Counted from the stretch's first letter, positions 42,088 to 51,541 are shown. The stretch: DNA of 64,000 bases from Fimbriimonadaceae bacterium (GCA_026129685.1 JAHCHO010000001.1:186001-250000); one strand, 5' to 3'. A program made the numbers and translations. Notes: generated from the letters alone by a model not told the origin.

Positions 42088-43034
42088 GCCGCCCCTCCGA
42101 GGTTCAGAGCCCACCAGATCGCCACAATCGCAAAGACGAACTGGGCAAGGGCGAAGCACCACACCACCCGTGACTCCGGCCAGCCGACCGTCTCGAAGCC
42201 ATGGTGGATCGGCGTCATCGGGAACAACCGCTTCTTCGTGAGCTTGTACCAACCCACCTGAATCGGCACCGGCACCAACTCCGCGACCATCATGAGGCTC
42301 AAAACCACTAAGGGTCCGAGCGAAGGTCCGACTCGCATTTGGCCTGCCGGTCCCACGAAAAACGCCAAGGTCGCCAAGCCCATCAGAGCCCCCAAGGCGA
42401 GCGAACCCGTGTCGCCCATGAACACCTTGGCGGGCGGAGCGTTCAGGAACAGGAACACCGTCAGCCCGCCCACGGTCGCCCCGAGGACGGCCGCCGGCAA
42501 CGGAACCCCGAGCACCGCCGCCAACGCCGCCAACGCCGAGAAGTGAACGAGCCCCAGCGAACCCGCCAGCCCGTCCAGCCCGTCCGCGAAGTTGTAGGCG
42601 TTCACGAAGAACAGCACCGCCACCACCGAGACCGCGACGGAAAGCGCGCTGAACGAGAGCCCGATCAGACCCGGAGCCGCCGCCGCCGCCCCGACCTGCA
42701 TCGCCAGCTTCGGCAACCAGCCAAGGCCCCGTTTCCCGGGCATTAAGCGCGGGACGACAAAGTCGTCCACGAACCCGATTAGTCCGAACAGCAACACCCA
42801 ACCGACGACCGGGGCGGTCTCCGGTCGGATCGCCGCCAACCCCGCCAGGCCCGCCAAGACGACGAAGCCCCCCATCGTCGGTGTGCCCTGCTTCGCCTGG
42901 TGCGCCTCCGGCGCAAAGCGGTTGATCGTCTGGCGCGCCTTCAGCAACCGGATCAGACTGAGCACCGGATAGGCGCATACCGCCGCGACGAGTCCGCCGC
43001 TGACCGCCCCGTCCAGGAACGCCCGGAGGGTCAT
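42084..43034 (-). CDS. mraY: Phospho-N-acetylmuramoyl-pentapeptide transferase
   Basis: 316 residues, membrane enzyme making lipid I. Conserved catalytic segments are visible: GTPTMGGFVVLAGL, NAYNFADGLDGLAGSLGLVHF, FLNAPPAKVFMGDTGSLALGALMG and the C-terminal MTPIHHGFETVGWPESRVV. Both ends overlap neighbours by 4 nt (ATGA and GTGA). Slightly shorter than E. coli MraY. Confidence 0.97.
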   Translation of the reverse strand: MTLRAFLDGAVSGGLVAAVCAYPVLSLIRLLKARQTINRFAPEAHQAKQGTPTMGGFVVLAGLAGLAAIRPETAPVVGWVLLFGLIGFVDDFVVPRLMPGKRGLGWLPKLAMQVGAAAAAPGLIGLSFSALSVAVSVVAVLFFVNAYNFADGLDGLAGSLGLVHFSALAALAAVLGVPLPAAVLGATVGGLTVFLFLNAPPAKVFMGDTGSLALGALMGLATLAFFVGPAGQMRVGPSLGPLVVLSLMMVAELVPVPIQVGWYKLTKKRLFPMTPIHHGFETVGWPESRVVWCFALAQFVFAIVAIWWALNLGGAA

Positions 43035-44395
43035 CGCGCCCGCGCCTCCGCTGGAACCGCCCGTTCGAGTTCGAGCGCCCGACTGCCCTTCACGAGCGCC
43101 GCGTCGCCTTCCCCCAGGGTTGCCAAGAAGTCCTGGACGTCGGCGATGGTCTCCATCGGGTGCAAGCGCGACGAAGGGTAGCCCCGTCCGATCGCCTCGT
43201 CCGCCAGGAAGCGGGTGGACTCGCCGATCAACACCAGACCATCCGGCCGCATCGCCGCGACCGCCCGCCCCACCATGCGGTGCCCCTCCTCCGTCGCCTC
43301 GCCCAGCTCGCGCATTTCGCCCAGAACGGCGAAGCGACGTTGGGCGGGAAGTTCGAAGAGGGTCTCGAGCGCGTAGACCACGCTCGGAGGACTGGCGTTG
43401 TAGGCGTCCAGCAATAGGGTCGCCCCCCGATACCCGAGCGTCTGCGTGCGCATCGGGGGAATCTGCGCGTCCTTCAGTCCATCCGCCGCTGCGCTCAACG
43501 GCGCGCCCGTGGCCGTGGCCACGAGCAACGCCGCCGTCGCGTTAAGTGCATTGTGACGCCCGATGGTGGGCAGCGTCGCCTCGAAGCGCTCGCCGTTGAG
43601 CGTTCCTTCGATGACGCTTCCGCCCGACTCAAGTGGCTGATATCGCAGCAACCGGCCGTCGGCATCGTCGCCCATCCCGAACGTCAGCACTCGGCTGGGT
43701 GAACCGTACACTAGACGTTGGAGATACTCGTCCTCTTGCCAGACGACAGAAATACCTGATTGCGGGTCGAGCGACCGCAGCAGCTCCAGTTTCGCCTCCG
43801 CGATGCCCTCGCGCGAGCCCACCTTCTCGATGTGCGCGTACCCGATGTTGGTGACCACCCCGATCGTCGGCCGGTGCAACCCCGCCAGGTGGGCGATCTG
43901 GCCAAACCCGCGCATCCCCATCTCGACCACCACCGATCGGTGCGCTCCCTCGAGTTCCGCCCACAGAATCGGCGACGTGTACTCGCTGTTGCGGTTCCCC
44001 GGATTCTTCAGGACTGGCCCCGCCGACCCCACCGCCGTCGCCGTGAACTCCTTGGTCGTCGTCTTGCCCGCACTGCCCGTAATGCCGATCACCGGTCCGC
44101 CAAACTCGGAACGGACGCTCCGCGCGAACCGGGCCAAAGCGTCGACCAGATTCTCCACCTCGATCCGCGCGCCGGACACCGGCCGTTCCGCGAGAACCGC
44201 CGTCGCTCCCGCTCCGAGCACCGTCGGCGCGTACGCGTGCCCGTCGGCGTTCCCGCCCCGAATCGCCATGAACAGCTTCCCGGACTGGGTCTCTCGGCTG
44301 TCCGTCGTGAATCCGTCAAACGTCGCGTCCGGTGGAGCGTCGCGCACGATGCCTCCCGCCCGCTCCGCGAATTCGGCCAGCGTCCATCGCCTCAC
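43031..44395 (-). CDS. murF: UDP-N-acetylmuramoyl-tripeptide--D-alanyl-D-alanine ligase
   Basis: 454 residues, GTG 44395 overlapping the murE stop. ATP-binding loop GITGSAGKTTTKEF, then NPGNRNSEYTSPILWAELEGAHRSVVVEMGMRGFGQIAHL, GRHNALNATAALLVA and LLDAYNASPPSVVYALETL, all MurF signatures. Adds D-Ala-D-Ala to the muramyl tripeptide. Confidence 0.97.
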   Translation of the reverse strand: MRRWTLAEFAERAGGIVRDAPPDATFDGFTTDSRETQSGKLFMAIRGGNADGHAYAPTVLGAGATAVLAERPVSGARIEVENLVDALARFARSVRSEFGGPVIGITGSAGKTTTKEFTATAVGSAGPVLKNPGNRNSEYTSPILWAELEGAHRSVVVEMGMRGFGQIAHLAGLHRPTIGVVTNIGYAHIEKVGSREGIAEAKLELLRSLDPQSGISVVWQEDEYLQRLVYGSPSRVLTFGMGDDADGRLLRYQPLESGGSVIEGTLNGERFEATLPTIGRHNALNATAALLVATATGAPLSAAADGLKDAQIPPMRTQTLGYRGATLLLDAYNASPPSVVYALETLFELPAQRRFAVLGEMRELGEATEEGHRMVGRAVAAMRPDGLVLIGESTRFLADEAIGRGYPSSRLHPMETIADVQDFLATLGEGDAALVKGSRALELERAVPAEARAR

Positions 44396-45894
44396 CGGGT
44401 TCCCTCCAGCGCCGAGCGCACCAGCTCCCGGTCGTCCATCGGGTACTTGGTGCGTCCGATGATCTGGTAGTTCTCGTGGCCCTTGCCGGCGATCACGACG
44501 ACGTCGCCCGGGCGCGCCAGCCCGATCGCGAGCGCCACCGCTTCGCGCCGGTCCACGATCGCGTGACTCTCTCGTCCCGCGACCAAACCCGCCTTCGTGT
44601 CCTCCAGGATCGCCAGCGGGTCTTCCGTGCGCGGATTGTCGCTCGTGACCACCGTGACGTCGCTCCTCTCCGAGGCCGCGCGCGCCATTTTCGGTCGCTT
44701 GGTTCGGTCTCGGTCCCCGCCGCAACCGAACACGGTGACGATCCGCCGGGGATTCAGCGCGCGCACCGCGTCCAAAAGCTTCTCGAGCGCGTCCGGAGTG
44801 TGCGCATAGTCCACCAGCACCCCGAATCCCCGGTCGTTCGGCACCGCCTCGAACCGTCCCGGCGCCGGCAGAACCCGTTCCATCGCCGCCGCCGACGCCT
44901 CGAGCCCATAGCCCAGACCGAGCAGCGCCCCCATCGCGGTGGCCGCGTTGTCGACGTTGAACGTCCCTCCGATCGGCACTCGGCTGGCCGCCGTCGCGCC
45001 TTCGAACGTCCAGCCCAACTCGAGGCGGTCCACCGTCACCTCGTGTGGCGACGCCGTCAGCCGACGGTTTCCGGCGACCGGCGCGGGCGCCGACCCCGTC
45101 GCCACTTCGATCGCCGCGAACTCTCGCGACCAAGCCGCGCCCGTCGGATCCCCCACGTTCAACACGGCGACGAATGGCTTCGTCTGGCGCCCGGGTGCCT
45201 CGAACAGCCGCCGCTTCGCCGCCGCGTAGGCCTCCATCGTGCCGTGATAGTCAAGGTGATCCTGGGTTAGATTCGTGAAAACCCCTACGTCGAACGAGAT
45301 CCCGGCGACCCGGTCCTCTTCCAGCGCGTGGCTGCTCACCTCCATCGCCAGCGCGCGCGCCCCGTCGCTCGTCGCCTCGCGGATCATCCCATGCAGTTCG
45401 ACGCTGAACGGGGTCGTGTTCGCAATCTCGCGCATCCCGATCGGCGTCGCCAGTCCCAACGTCCCGAGGTAGGCCGCCGGCTCGCCCAAGGCGTCCAGCG
45501 CCGCCCGAACCAACCAGGCCGTCGTCGTTTTGCCGTTCGTCCCCGTGACCCCGACGACGCGCATCGTCGCGGTCGGATCGCCGAAAAATGCCTTGCACAG
45601 AGCCCCGACCGTCGCGCTCCACCGAACCCCCGTGTCCGTGGCCAAAGCGGCCGCGAGTCCCGTCCTTTCGGCCTCCGCGAGACCACCGGACGAGTGGACG
45701 AGCGCCGCCACCGCCCCTCGCTCCCGCGCCTGCCCGAGGAAGCCGTGGCTGTCCTGACGGTGGCCCGGCATGCAGACGAACAGATCGCCGGGCTTGGCGA
45801 TCCGCGAATCCTGCACGATGTCCAAGACTTCGGCGTCACCAGAGATCGCGTCGAACGGCACACCGGCCATCTGGCATAGCAGGGTCAGTCTCAT
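44392..45894 (-). CDS. murE: UDP-MurNAc-tripeptide synthetase (meso-DAP type)
   Basis: 500 residues. ATP loop VGVTGTNGKTTTAWLV, EVSSHALEEDRVAGISFDVGVFTNLTQDHLDYHGTMEAY and the substrate motif TSDNPRTEDP. DNPR marks enzymes that add meso-diaminopimelate rather than lysine. Starts at ATG 45894, 15 nt after the ftsI stop. Predicts mDAP-type peptidoglycan in this organism. Confidence 0.97.
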   Translation of the reverse strand: MRLTLLCQMAGVPFDAISGDAEVLDIVQDSRIAKPGDLFVCMPGHRQDSHGFLGQARERGAVAALVHSSGGLAEAERTGLAAALATDTGVRWSATVGALCKAFFGDPTATMRVVGVTGTNGKTTTAWLVRAALDALGEPAAYLGTLGLATPIGMREIANTTPFSVELHGMIREATSDGARALAMEVSSHALEEDRVAGISFDVGVFTNLTQDHLDYHGTMEAYAAAKRRLFEAPGRQTKPFVAVLNVGDPTGAAWSREFAAIEVATGSAPAPVAGNRRLTASPHEVTVDRLELGWTFEGATAASRVPIGGTFNVDNAATAMGALLGLGYGLEASAAAMERVLPAPGRFEAVPNDRGFGVLVDYAHTPDALEKLLDAVRALNPRRIVTVFGCGGDRDRTKRPKMARAASERSDVTVVTSDNPRTEDPLAILEDTKAGLVAGRESHAIVDRREAVALAIGLARPGDVVVIAGKGHENYQIIGRTKYPMDDRELVRSALEGTR

Positions 45895-45909
45895 CCTAGA
45901 TTCGCGGCG

Positions 45910-47946
45910 CTAGGGCGCCACCCGCGTCTCCACTTGCACGCGCAGGGGCGCCTCTTTCGCGGCCGCATGCGTCGCCGGCCCGACGCGCGTCGGCGCGGCC
46001 TCCGGCGAAACCCCCAACACCCGAATCGCCGCCTTCGCGATGTCCACGAACACCGGACCCGCGACCGAGCCGCCGTAGTACTTGCCCGCCGTCGGATTGT
46101 CGATCATCACCAGCACGACCGCCTTCGGATTCTCCGCCGGCACAAAGCCCACGAAGTTCGAGACGTAGCCCTTCATCCCGCCCTTCTGGATCTTCTGCGC
46201 CGTTCCCGTCTTGCCGCCGAGTCGGAACCCGGGGATTCGGAGCGTCTTCCCCGTCCCGCGGTCGGAATCGATGACCGATTCCATGTACCTGAGCAAAGTA
46301 TGGGCGGTCTCCGGTCGGACGATCTGACCGATCGGTTCCGACTCCAGCTTGCGCCCCCCGATCTGCCGCACGATTCTCGGCTTCATCGCCACCCCGTCGT
46401 TCCCGAGCATCGCAAAGGCCGTCGCCAACCGGAGGGGCGTCACGTTAACCGCTTGCCCGAACCCGAGAACCGCCGTCTGGTGGCGCTTGTCGTAAGCGTT
46501 CCGATCGAACAGACCCGTCCGCTCGCCCGCAAGCGAAAGGCCCGGCTTGTCGAGCAGATGGAGCTTGTCCAAGAACGCCGTCATCCTCTCGCTCCCCACC
46601 CGGAGGGCCCACTGCGCCGCCGTGACGTTGCAGCTCACCGCGATCGCCTTCTCGGGATCAAGTTGCCCGTGCGCCCGGCTTCCGTTGTGGGCCGCGCAGT
46701 GCACCGTCCGATGGGCGTTGATCGGCATTTCGCCCCGGCAGTAGAACGCGTCGTTCGGACCGACGACCCCGAGGTCCATCGCCTCCGCCAGCGTCAGAAT
46801 CTTGAACGTCGAACCGGGCTCAAAGGCCGCCATGTAGGCCGGGTTGAAGTCCGTGGCCCTTCGGCCCCCGATCGTGAGATCCTGGCTTGCGTTGGGGTCG
46901 AAAGTCGGCCAGTTCGCCATCGCCAGAACGTCGCCGCTTTTCGGGTCCAGCACGATCGCGACGCCCTGATCGGCTCGGTTCTCTTCGACCGCCTTGCGGA
47001 CCGCGTCGGCCGCGACCGTCTGGAGTTCACTGTGGATCGAGAGGATCGCGTTCTGTCCGTCGACCTTGCCGCGGGTCTCGTCCGAAATCCGTTGCGGCAG
47101 AAAGTCACCCTTCCCGTCCACCAGCCCTACCGTCACGCCATGGACGCCGACCAGTTTCTCGTTCAGGCTCAGTTCAAGGCCGCCCGACGGGACGAGCGCG
47201 TACTTGTCCGGTGCGTCGCCGCGGCTCTCCACCTCCTTGTTGGTTGGGCCCCGCATCCGACCCACCAGCCCCGCCGAAGCGAAGCCGAGAGGGTACACCC
47301 GTCGCCCCGACCGCTGCAACGACACCCCGTCGGCGCGCCAACGAATCCGCACCTCCTGAAGCCTTCGCGTCTGCTCGGGAGTCATAACCCGGTTCCACAC
47401 CTTCCGCCGAACCCCCGCCAGCGCCAGTTGCTCGAAGTCCGTCGCCGGAATGTCGGTCGCTTCGCTGAGGGCCGCGAAAAACCCGGGACTGCTCGGCAGT
47501 TGCGCGCGGCGCTCTCCGTTCTTCATCCGGAAAAACTCAAGACCGAATTCGTAGGTGTCCTGGTCTTCCGCGACCGGCTTGCCGTCCACCGTGAACAAGC
47601 CCCCGCGCTTGGCGTATTCGAGCCGCCGCTGGTCGAGGCGCTTGGTCTTCTTTCCGAGTTCCCGCACGTCCGAAGCGTGGAACACCTGAAGGTTCGCCTG
47701 GGCGAGCAGCACCAGGCCGAACAGGCACGCGACCGAGAACGTCATGAACCGGTTTCGGCTCTCGAACGTCGCCGGATTGAACCCCGGTTTTGGGGGAGTC
47801 CTCCGAACCCGCGGCTTTGGGGTGGGCTTGGCGCGAGGACCCGGCGACGCTTTCGCGCCCGGCGGAGCGGACGCCGTCCGCGATTCGTACAAGGTCTTGT
47901 AGCCCGGCTCCTTTGGCGGGGTCGTACTACCGGAGTGTCGAGCCAT
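45910..47946 (-). CDS. ftsI: Septal penicillin-binding protein (FtsI/PBP3-type transpeptidase)
   Basis: 678 residues. A long basic, proline-rich cytoplasmic N-terminus (~65 residues) precedes one transmembrane anchor (FMTFSVACLFGLVLLAQAN). The transpeptidase domain has the active-site serine at residue 379 in PGSTFK, the SCN motif in AVSCNVTAAQW and KTG at 579 in LGGKTGTAQK. No PASTA domains. Its start overlaps the ftsL end by 20 nt. Confidence 0.95.
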   Translation of the reverse strand: MARHSGSTTPPKEPGYKTLYESRTASAPPGAKASPGPRAKPTPKPRVRRTPPKPGFNPATFESRNRFMTFSVACLFGLVLLAQANLQVFHASDVRELGKKTKRLDQRRLEYAKRGGLFTVDGKPVAEDQDTYEFGLEFFRMKNGERRAQLPSSPGFFAALSEATDIPATDFEQLALAGVRRKVWNRVMTPEQTRRLQEVRIRWRADGVSLQRSGRRVYPLGFASAGLVGRMRGPTNKEVESRGDAPDKYALVPSGGLELSLNEKLVGVHGVTVGLVDGKGDFLPQRISDETRGKVDGQNAILSIHSELQTVAADAVRKAVEENRADQGVAIVLDPKSGDVLAMANWPTFDPNASQDLTIGGRRATDFNPAYMAAFEPGSTFKILTLAEAMDLGVVGPNDAFYCRGEMPINAHRTVHCAAHNGSRAHGQLDPEKAIAVSCNVTAAQWALRVGSERMTAFLDKLHLLDKPGLSLAGERTGLFDRNAYDKRHQTAVLGFGQAVNVTPLRLATAFAMLGNDGVAMKPRIVRQIGGRKLESEPIGQIVRPETAHTLLRYMESVIDSDRGTGKTLRIPGFRLGGKTGTAQKIQKGGMKGYVSNFVGFVPAENPKAVVLVMIDNPTAGKYYGGSVAGPVFVDIAKAAIRVLGVSPEAAPTRVGPATHAAAKEAPLRVQVETRVAP

Positions 47947-48412
47947 GCTCGTCTACTCCAGACGATTCGAGAAGGGCGACCGCCTCCGGAGAAACCGACG
48001 AAACAGCGGATTCCGCCGCGCCGGAGGACGATCGCGTGTTCGCTCTGATGGTCGAAGTCGTGGAGAAGGTGAGCGCCGCCAAACGCTCGGGAGAGGCGAA
48101 TCCGTGCTCGAGCGCCCATTCCTCGATCGCGCCCGGGTTCGCGATCGTTTCCAGCCGCTGACGCACGAGAGCCTCCCGTCGCGACGCGTCGCGGTAGCGC
48201 ACTTCGGCGTCGCGCCCGGCCTTTCGGGCCCGCTCCAGCATCCCGTGACCTGCCATCCCGCTGAGGAGATACGTCAGCACGGCCACCGCCAGGTACAGGA
48301 GGCCGAGCGACAAGACAAAGTCGAGGCGGATCGACTTGGTGCGCGAGGTCGGAGGGGCCGTCGGTCGGCGGTCAGGAATATGGAACGAACCGGGTGCGGA
48401 AATGGCGCTCAT
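47927..48412 (-). CDS. FtsL-like small divisome protein
   Basis: 161 residues from ATG 48412, overlapping the rsmH stop (ATGA). One transmembrane segment (DFVLSLGLLYLAVAVLTYLLSG) is followed by a coiled coil (LERARKAGRDAEVRYRDASRREALVRQRLETIANPGAIEEWALEHGF). That is the FtsL/DivIC plan, with the NPxxIEExAxxxLG-like element as NPGAIEEWALEHGF. Sequence similarity is weak, as usual for FtsL; position between rsmH and ftsI is the main support. Confidence 0.75.
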   Translation of the reverse strand: MSAISAPGSFHIPDRRPTAPPTSRTKSIRLDFVLSLGLLYLAVAVLTYLLSGMAGHGMLERARKAGRDAEVRYRDASRREALVRQRLETIANPGAIEEWALEHGFASPERLAALTFSTTSTIRANTRSSSGAAESAVSSVSPEAVALLESSGVDEHGSTLR

Positions 48413-49440
48413 GTCGAGGAAGCTCCGAATTGGGGGCGTCGCCGCAACGCGCGCAATTTCGCGCTGCGGCTCCGAGGGTTCGCGGCCCGCTCGGCCTCCG
48501 TGGCCTCGAGCGGCTTGCGCGTGATAATGTCGAAATCGCCATCGGCAAGGGTCAGGAAGGCGCGCTTGGCGGCCCGATCCTCGCCGGAGTGATAGGCCAG
48601 AGTGACCATCGTGCCGCCGGGGTTCAGGACCCGCCCGATCCGCACGAGGGCCCCCTCGAGCCCCTCCAGTTCCTGGTTGACCGCGATGCGCACGGCCTGG
48701 AACGTGCGCGTCGCCGGGTGAATCCGCTTGTCCCGTGCTCGCGGCGGAATCGCCCGCAGGACGCAGTCCACTAAATCCTGGGTCGTTTGCAGGGGACGCT
48801 CCCGGCGCCGATCGCAAATCGCCTTGGCGATCGCCCGCGCCCAGCGCTCGTCGCCGAGGTCCTGCAGCATCGTCTCGATCTGCCCCGGGGCGAGCCGGTT
48901 CAACAGCGCCGACGCCGGTTCGCGACGATCGCGGTCCATCCGCATGTCCAGGGGGCCGTCCGCGTTGAAACTCAGCCCACGCTCGGCGTCGTCCAACTGC
49001 GCCGAGTTGAGGCCCAGGTCGAGCAGAATCGCGTCCGCCCCCGCGCAACCCAGGGCCGCCAACGCTTCCGGAATCTCACGATAGTCCGCGTTGACGAGCC
49101 AGAGGTGGCCTCCGCCTTCGGAAGCCGCCGCATACCGCAGGCCGCTCAAGTCCCCGGAATCGGTGGCCGATGCGCGGAGTCGCTCCGCCGCCCGGCTGAG
49201 CATCGCCGCGTCCCAGTCGAACCCGATCAGCGTTCCCTTCGGGCCGATCCGCTCGCACAGAAGGGCGCTGTGCCCGCCCAGCCCGATCGTGCCGTCCACC
49301 ACCACGTCTCCCGGCGAGGCGCCGAGCAAATCGAGTACCTCGGTCGCCATCACCGGCACGTGGGTCGGCGCGATCGGGACCGGCGCGGAGCGCCGAAGCA
49401 CGATGGGCCGGATCGGCGCCAAGGCGAGGCTAACCCGCAT
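48409..49440 (-). CDS. rsmH: 16S rRNA (cytosine(1402)-N(4))-methyltransferase
   Basis: 343 residues. HVPVMATEVLDLLGASPGDVVVDGTIGLGGHSALLCERI is the SAM-binding start. DAILLDLGLNSAQLDDAERGLSFNADGPLDMRMD, HPATRTFQAVRIAVNQELEGLE and TLAYHSGEDRAAKRAF are the RsmH signatures (usual LGVSS replaced by LGLNS). Overlaps the mraZ end by 11 nt. The N-terminal ~20 residues before HVPVM may be a longer lead than usual. Confidence 0.96.
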   Translation of the reverse strand: MRVSLALAPIRPIVLRRSAPVPIAPTHVPVMATEVLDLLGASPGDVVVDGTIGLGGHSALLCERIGPKGTLIGFDWDAAMLSRAAERLRASATDSGDLSGLRYAAASEGGGHLWLVNADYREIPEALAALGCAGADAILLDLGLNSAQLDDAERGLSFNADGPLDMRMDRDRREPASALLNRLAPGQIETMLQDLGDERWARAIAKAICDRRRERPLQTTQDLVDCVLRAIPPRARDKRIHPATRTFQAVRIAVNQELEGLEGALVRIGRVLNPGGTMVTLAYHSGEDRAAKRAFLTLADGDFDIITRKPLEATEAERAANPRSRSAKLRALRRRPQFGASST

Positions 49441-49918
49441 ACGCGACCCCCGTCAAGTCTCGATAGGCCTGCTGGATCGCGTTGTACCGCTCCTTCTTGT
49501 AGTCGCCAAGAAGAGCCTTGTAGGCGACATACTCGTCGTTGTCCCACAACTCGACGCGATTGCCGCAACCGAGGAGAACCACCCGGCTCTTGAGGTTCGC
49601 CTCGTCCCGAAGTCCGCGCGGCAGCACGAATCGGTACTCCTTGTCGCAAGTGACGCCGTACTCGGCAAGGCCGAACACCTCGCGCGATAGGAGGTCAAAA
49701 GCGGGATTCAGCGTGTCCACCGAACCCAGTCTCGAAACCTGCTCCTCCCACACCTGGCACGAGTACAGGGCTAGACACCCGCGCGGTCCCATCGCGACCA
49801 CGAAGGGATTGCCCAGGATTTCGCCCTTCTCCTTTCCGAGCAGGATCCGCCCCTTGGTGTCGATGGACACCTTGTCGATACCCGCGAGGGCTTTCTTCGG
49901 GTCGAATCCTCCTTGCAT
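49430..49918 (-). CDS. mraZ: MraZ transcriptional regulator
   Basis: 162 residues from ATG 49918. Two SpoVT/AbrB-like MraZ halves: KVSIDTKGRILLGKE with a VVAMGPRGCLALYS strand, and TCDKEYRFVLPRGLRDEANLKSRVVLLGCGNRVELWDNDEY. MraZ represses the dcw operon by binding TGGG repeats; such repeats lie in its promoter. An upstream in-frame ATG at 50029 has no homology and sits just downstream of the predicted transcription start. Heads the nine-gene operon. Confidence 0.93.
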   Translation of the reverse strand: MQGGFDPKKALAGIDKVSIDTKGRILLGKEKGEILGNPFVVAMGPRGCLALYSCQVWEEQVSRLGSVDTLNPAFDLLSREVFGLAEYGVTCDKEYRFVLPRGLRDEANLKSRVVLLGCGNRVELWDNDEYVAYKALLGDYKKERYNAIQQAYRDLTGVAYAG

Positions 49919-50054
49919 CACAGCCGCCGAGACGTGCCCTGTCGTGGGGTGGAAGTGTTCGCGTCCGTGCGGCGCTCCCACCCCGAAGTCGGCAAGGCAC
50001 CCCTGCCCATCCGAACCCTCGACTTCCATCCATAGAAGCTTCGGTCCAAACGAT

Positions 50055-50087
50055 TGGGATTATGTGGGATGAATTGGGCAAATGCAA
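50055..50087 (-). promoter_or_regulatory. dcw promoter with three MraZ boxes
   Basis: On the minus strand, TTGCAT (50087-50082), a 17-bp spacer and CATAAT (50064-50059). On the plus strand, TGGG occurs at 50055, 50065 and 50075, exactly 10 bp apart, matching the (TGGGN)N5 MraZ operator and lying over the -10 and spacer. Repression by occlusion is expected. The leader to mraZ would be about 130 nt. Confidence 0.7.
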
Positions 50088-50569
50088 GACGTTTCCGGGA
50101 AATCGCCACACCATTTTGTCCCCACCTAGACTATCTACCTCCTCGCCCGTAGACACTAAGTAGTATAACTGTGTCCACTACCGAGTGGACGTCGACTTCC
50201 CGCCCGAGACGCCCTCTCACGACCGTGAACTGGGACCAACGTCCCGAAACGCAATCCCGATTCCTTTACCTGGATTCGGACCGGCGAACCCGCGCTATCA
50301 CAAAGGTGGGGAATCCGGTGGACGGATGGTCGCGACCGCGAACGGACGGCGGTTCGTCCGCAGACGCAGAGTCCTCACCGGTCTCCTCGCTCGAAGTGGT
50401 TGTTCGCGCAACCCGGGAACACCCACCATCGGGCGGAGCCGACGCGACGGCGCGTTCGGCTCGAACGAAGATGCTCGACGACTCTTCATGGAGTGCTCGC
50501 CCGGAAGCCCGACGCGTCGCGCGTCGGGCCCCGGGGTTCCATCGTCGGGCACCCGCGAGCGTGTCCGCC
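50088..50569. other. Divergent intergenic region, no supported gene
   Basis: About 480 nt between the dcw promoter and the exported protein at 50570. The plus-strand frame from GTG 50171 is open through into that gene, but its translation is low-complexity and shows no signal peptide or domain before 50570. A TATAAC at 50164 could be part of a plus-strand promoter. Confidence 0.4.
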
Positions 50570-51520
50570 ATGGCAATACCGCGACCTTTACCGCACCTCG
50601 TTTGGGCGATCCTCGTCTTGGCTCCCAGCCTCGCCCCCGCAGCAACCGAGTTCGTTCTCCGCCACAAGAACAGCGAGTACACCGTCCAGTACGAACCCTC
50701 CCAAAGACGATTGGCGGTGTTTTCCAACAACGCCAACGCCGTCTGGAACCGGGACGTGTCCCGAAAGGTGCCGTCTTTGCGCGCCGTCGCCGGCGTCGCC
50801 ACCGCGGCCGGACCGGTCCTGGTCTACGACGACGGCGTCAACACGTACTTCTCCCTCGTTCACTGGAAGAACGGCGGCAACAAGGTGGACCAAAGCGGCG
50901 AGCCTCTCGACGGGAACATCGGCCCCGGCGTCCTCCTGAACTGCATGTTCCAGCCCGGCCCCTACGGCGCGAAGGTCATTGCCCGCACGCTATCGGGCGG
51001 AAACGTGATCGAGCACAAATGGGACATCAACCTGGCGGGCAACCATGCGATGAAATCTCGGCAGACCGTCGGCAAACACCTCGCCGGCAAGGCGAGTCTC
51101 TCCACCAAACTCGTCAGCGCGCCCCTCCGCTTCTCCGTCGACGTTCCGCGCGGCTTTCGAGAGGTCCCGGTGGATCAGGACTCGATCGCCCTTTACGGCC
51201 CGGTCCCCGACCTCTTCGTCACCCTCGTCTCCCAGGCCGCCGACCACTCCGCGAAGGAGCTCGGCGACGCGTACATGAAGGAGTTGGGACTCAAGGTTCA
51301 GAGCCTTTCGAACGAGACCCTGGACGACGGCACCCCTGCCCTCCTCTACATTGGGCAAGGAGCCGTCAACGGCGTTCCCTCCAAGCACGCCGCCCTCGTC
51401 TTCGCGTCCCAGAACAAGAAGCGCGTGTACGTCGTGTCTCTGACGACCGCGACCGCGTACGAAGGGACCTTCATGTTCGCTCTCGAAGAGGTTCTCCGCT
51501 CCCTCAAGCCCACCGGATGA
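50570..51520 (+). CDS. Exported protein of unknown function
   Basis: 316 residues from ATG 50570 (GTG 50561 possible). Signal peptide: MAIPRPLPHLVWAILVLAPSLAPAA. The N-terminal half (KNSEYTVQYEPSQRRLAVFSNNANAVWNR) is a beta-rich unknown domain. The C-terminal ~150 residues (RFSVDVPRGFREVPVDQDSIALYGP, DGTPALLYIGQGAVNG, VVSLTTATAYEGTFMFALEEVLRSL) resemble PsbP/DcrB-type surface domains with a final amphipathic helix. Not assigned. Confidence 0.65.
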   Translation: MAIPRPLPHLVWAILVLAPSLAPAATEFVLRHKNSEYTVQYEPSQRRLAVFSNNANAVWNRDVSRKVPSLRAVAGVATAAGPVLVYDDGVNTYFSLVHWKNGGNKVDQSGEPLDGNIGPGVLLNCMFQPGPYGAKVIARTLSGGNVIEHKWDINLAGNHAMKSRQTVGKHLAGKASLSTKLVSAPLRFSVDVPRGFREVPVDQDSIALYGPVPDLFVTLVSQAADHSAKELGDAYMKELGLKVQSLSNETLDDGTPALLYIGQGAVNGVPSKHAALVFASQNKKRVYVVSLTTATAYEGTFMFALEEVLRSLKPTG

Positions 51521-51529
51521 CCTCCCCGG

Positions 51530-51535
51530 TATAAC
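51530..51535 (+). promoter_or_regulatory. -10 element of thrC (leaderless type)
   Basis: TATAAC ends exactly six nucleotides before GTG 51542, directly followed by ATG 51545. Confidence 0.5.
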
Positions 51536-51541
51536 CGGCTT

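Noticed and set aside
50171-50569. Longer start for the exported protein at 50570
   Set aside because: The extra 133 residues would bury the signal peptide and are low-complexity.
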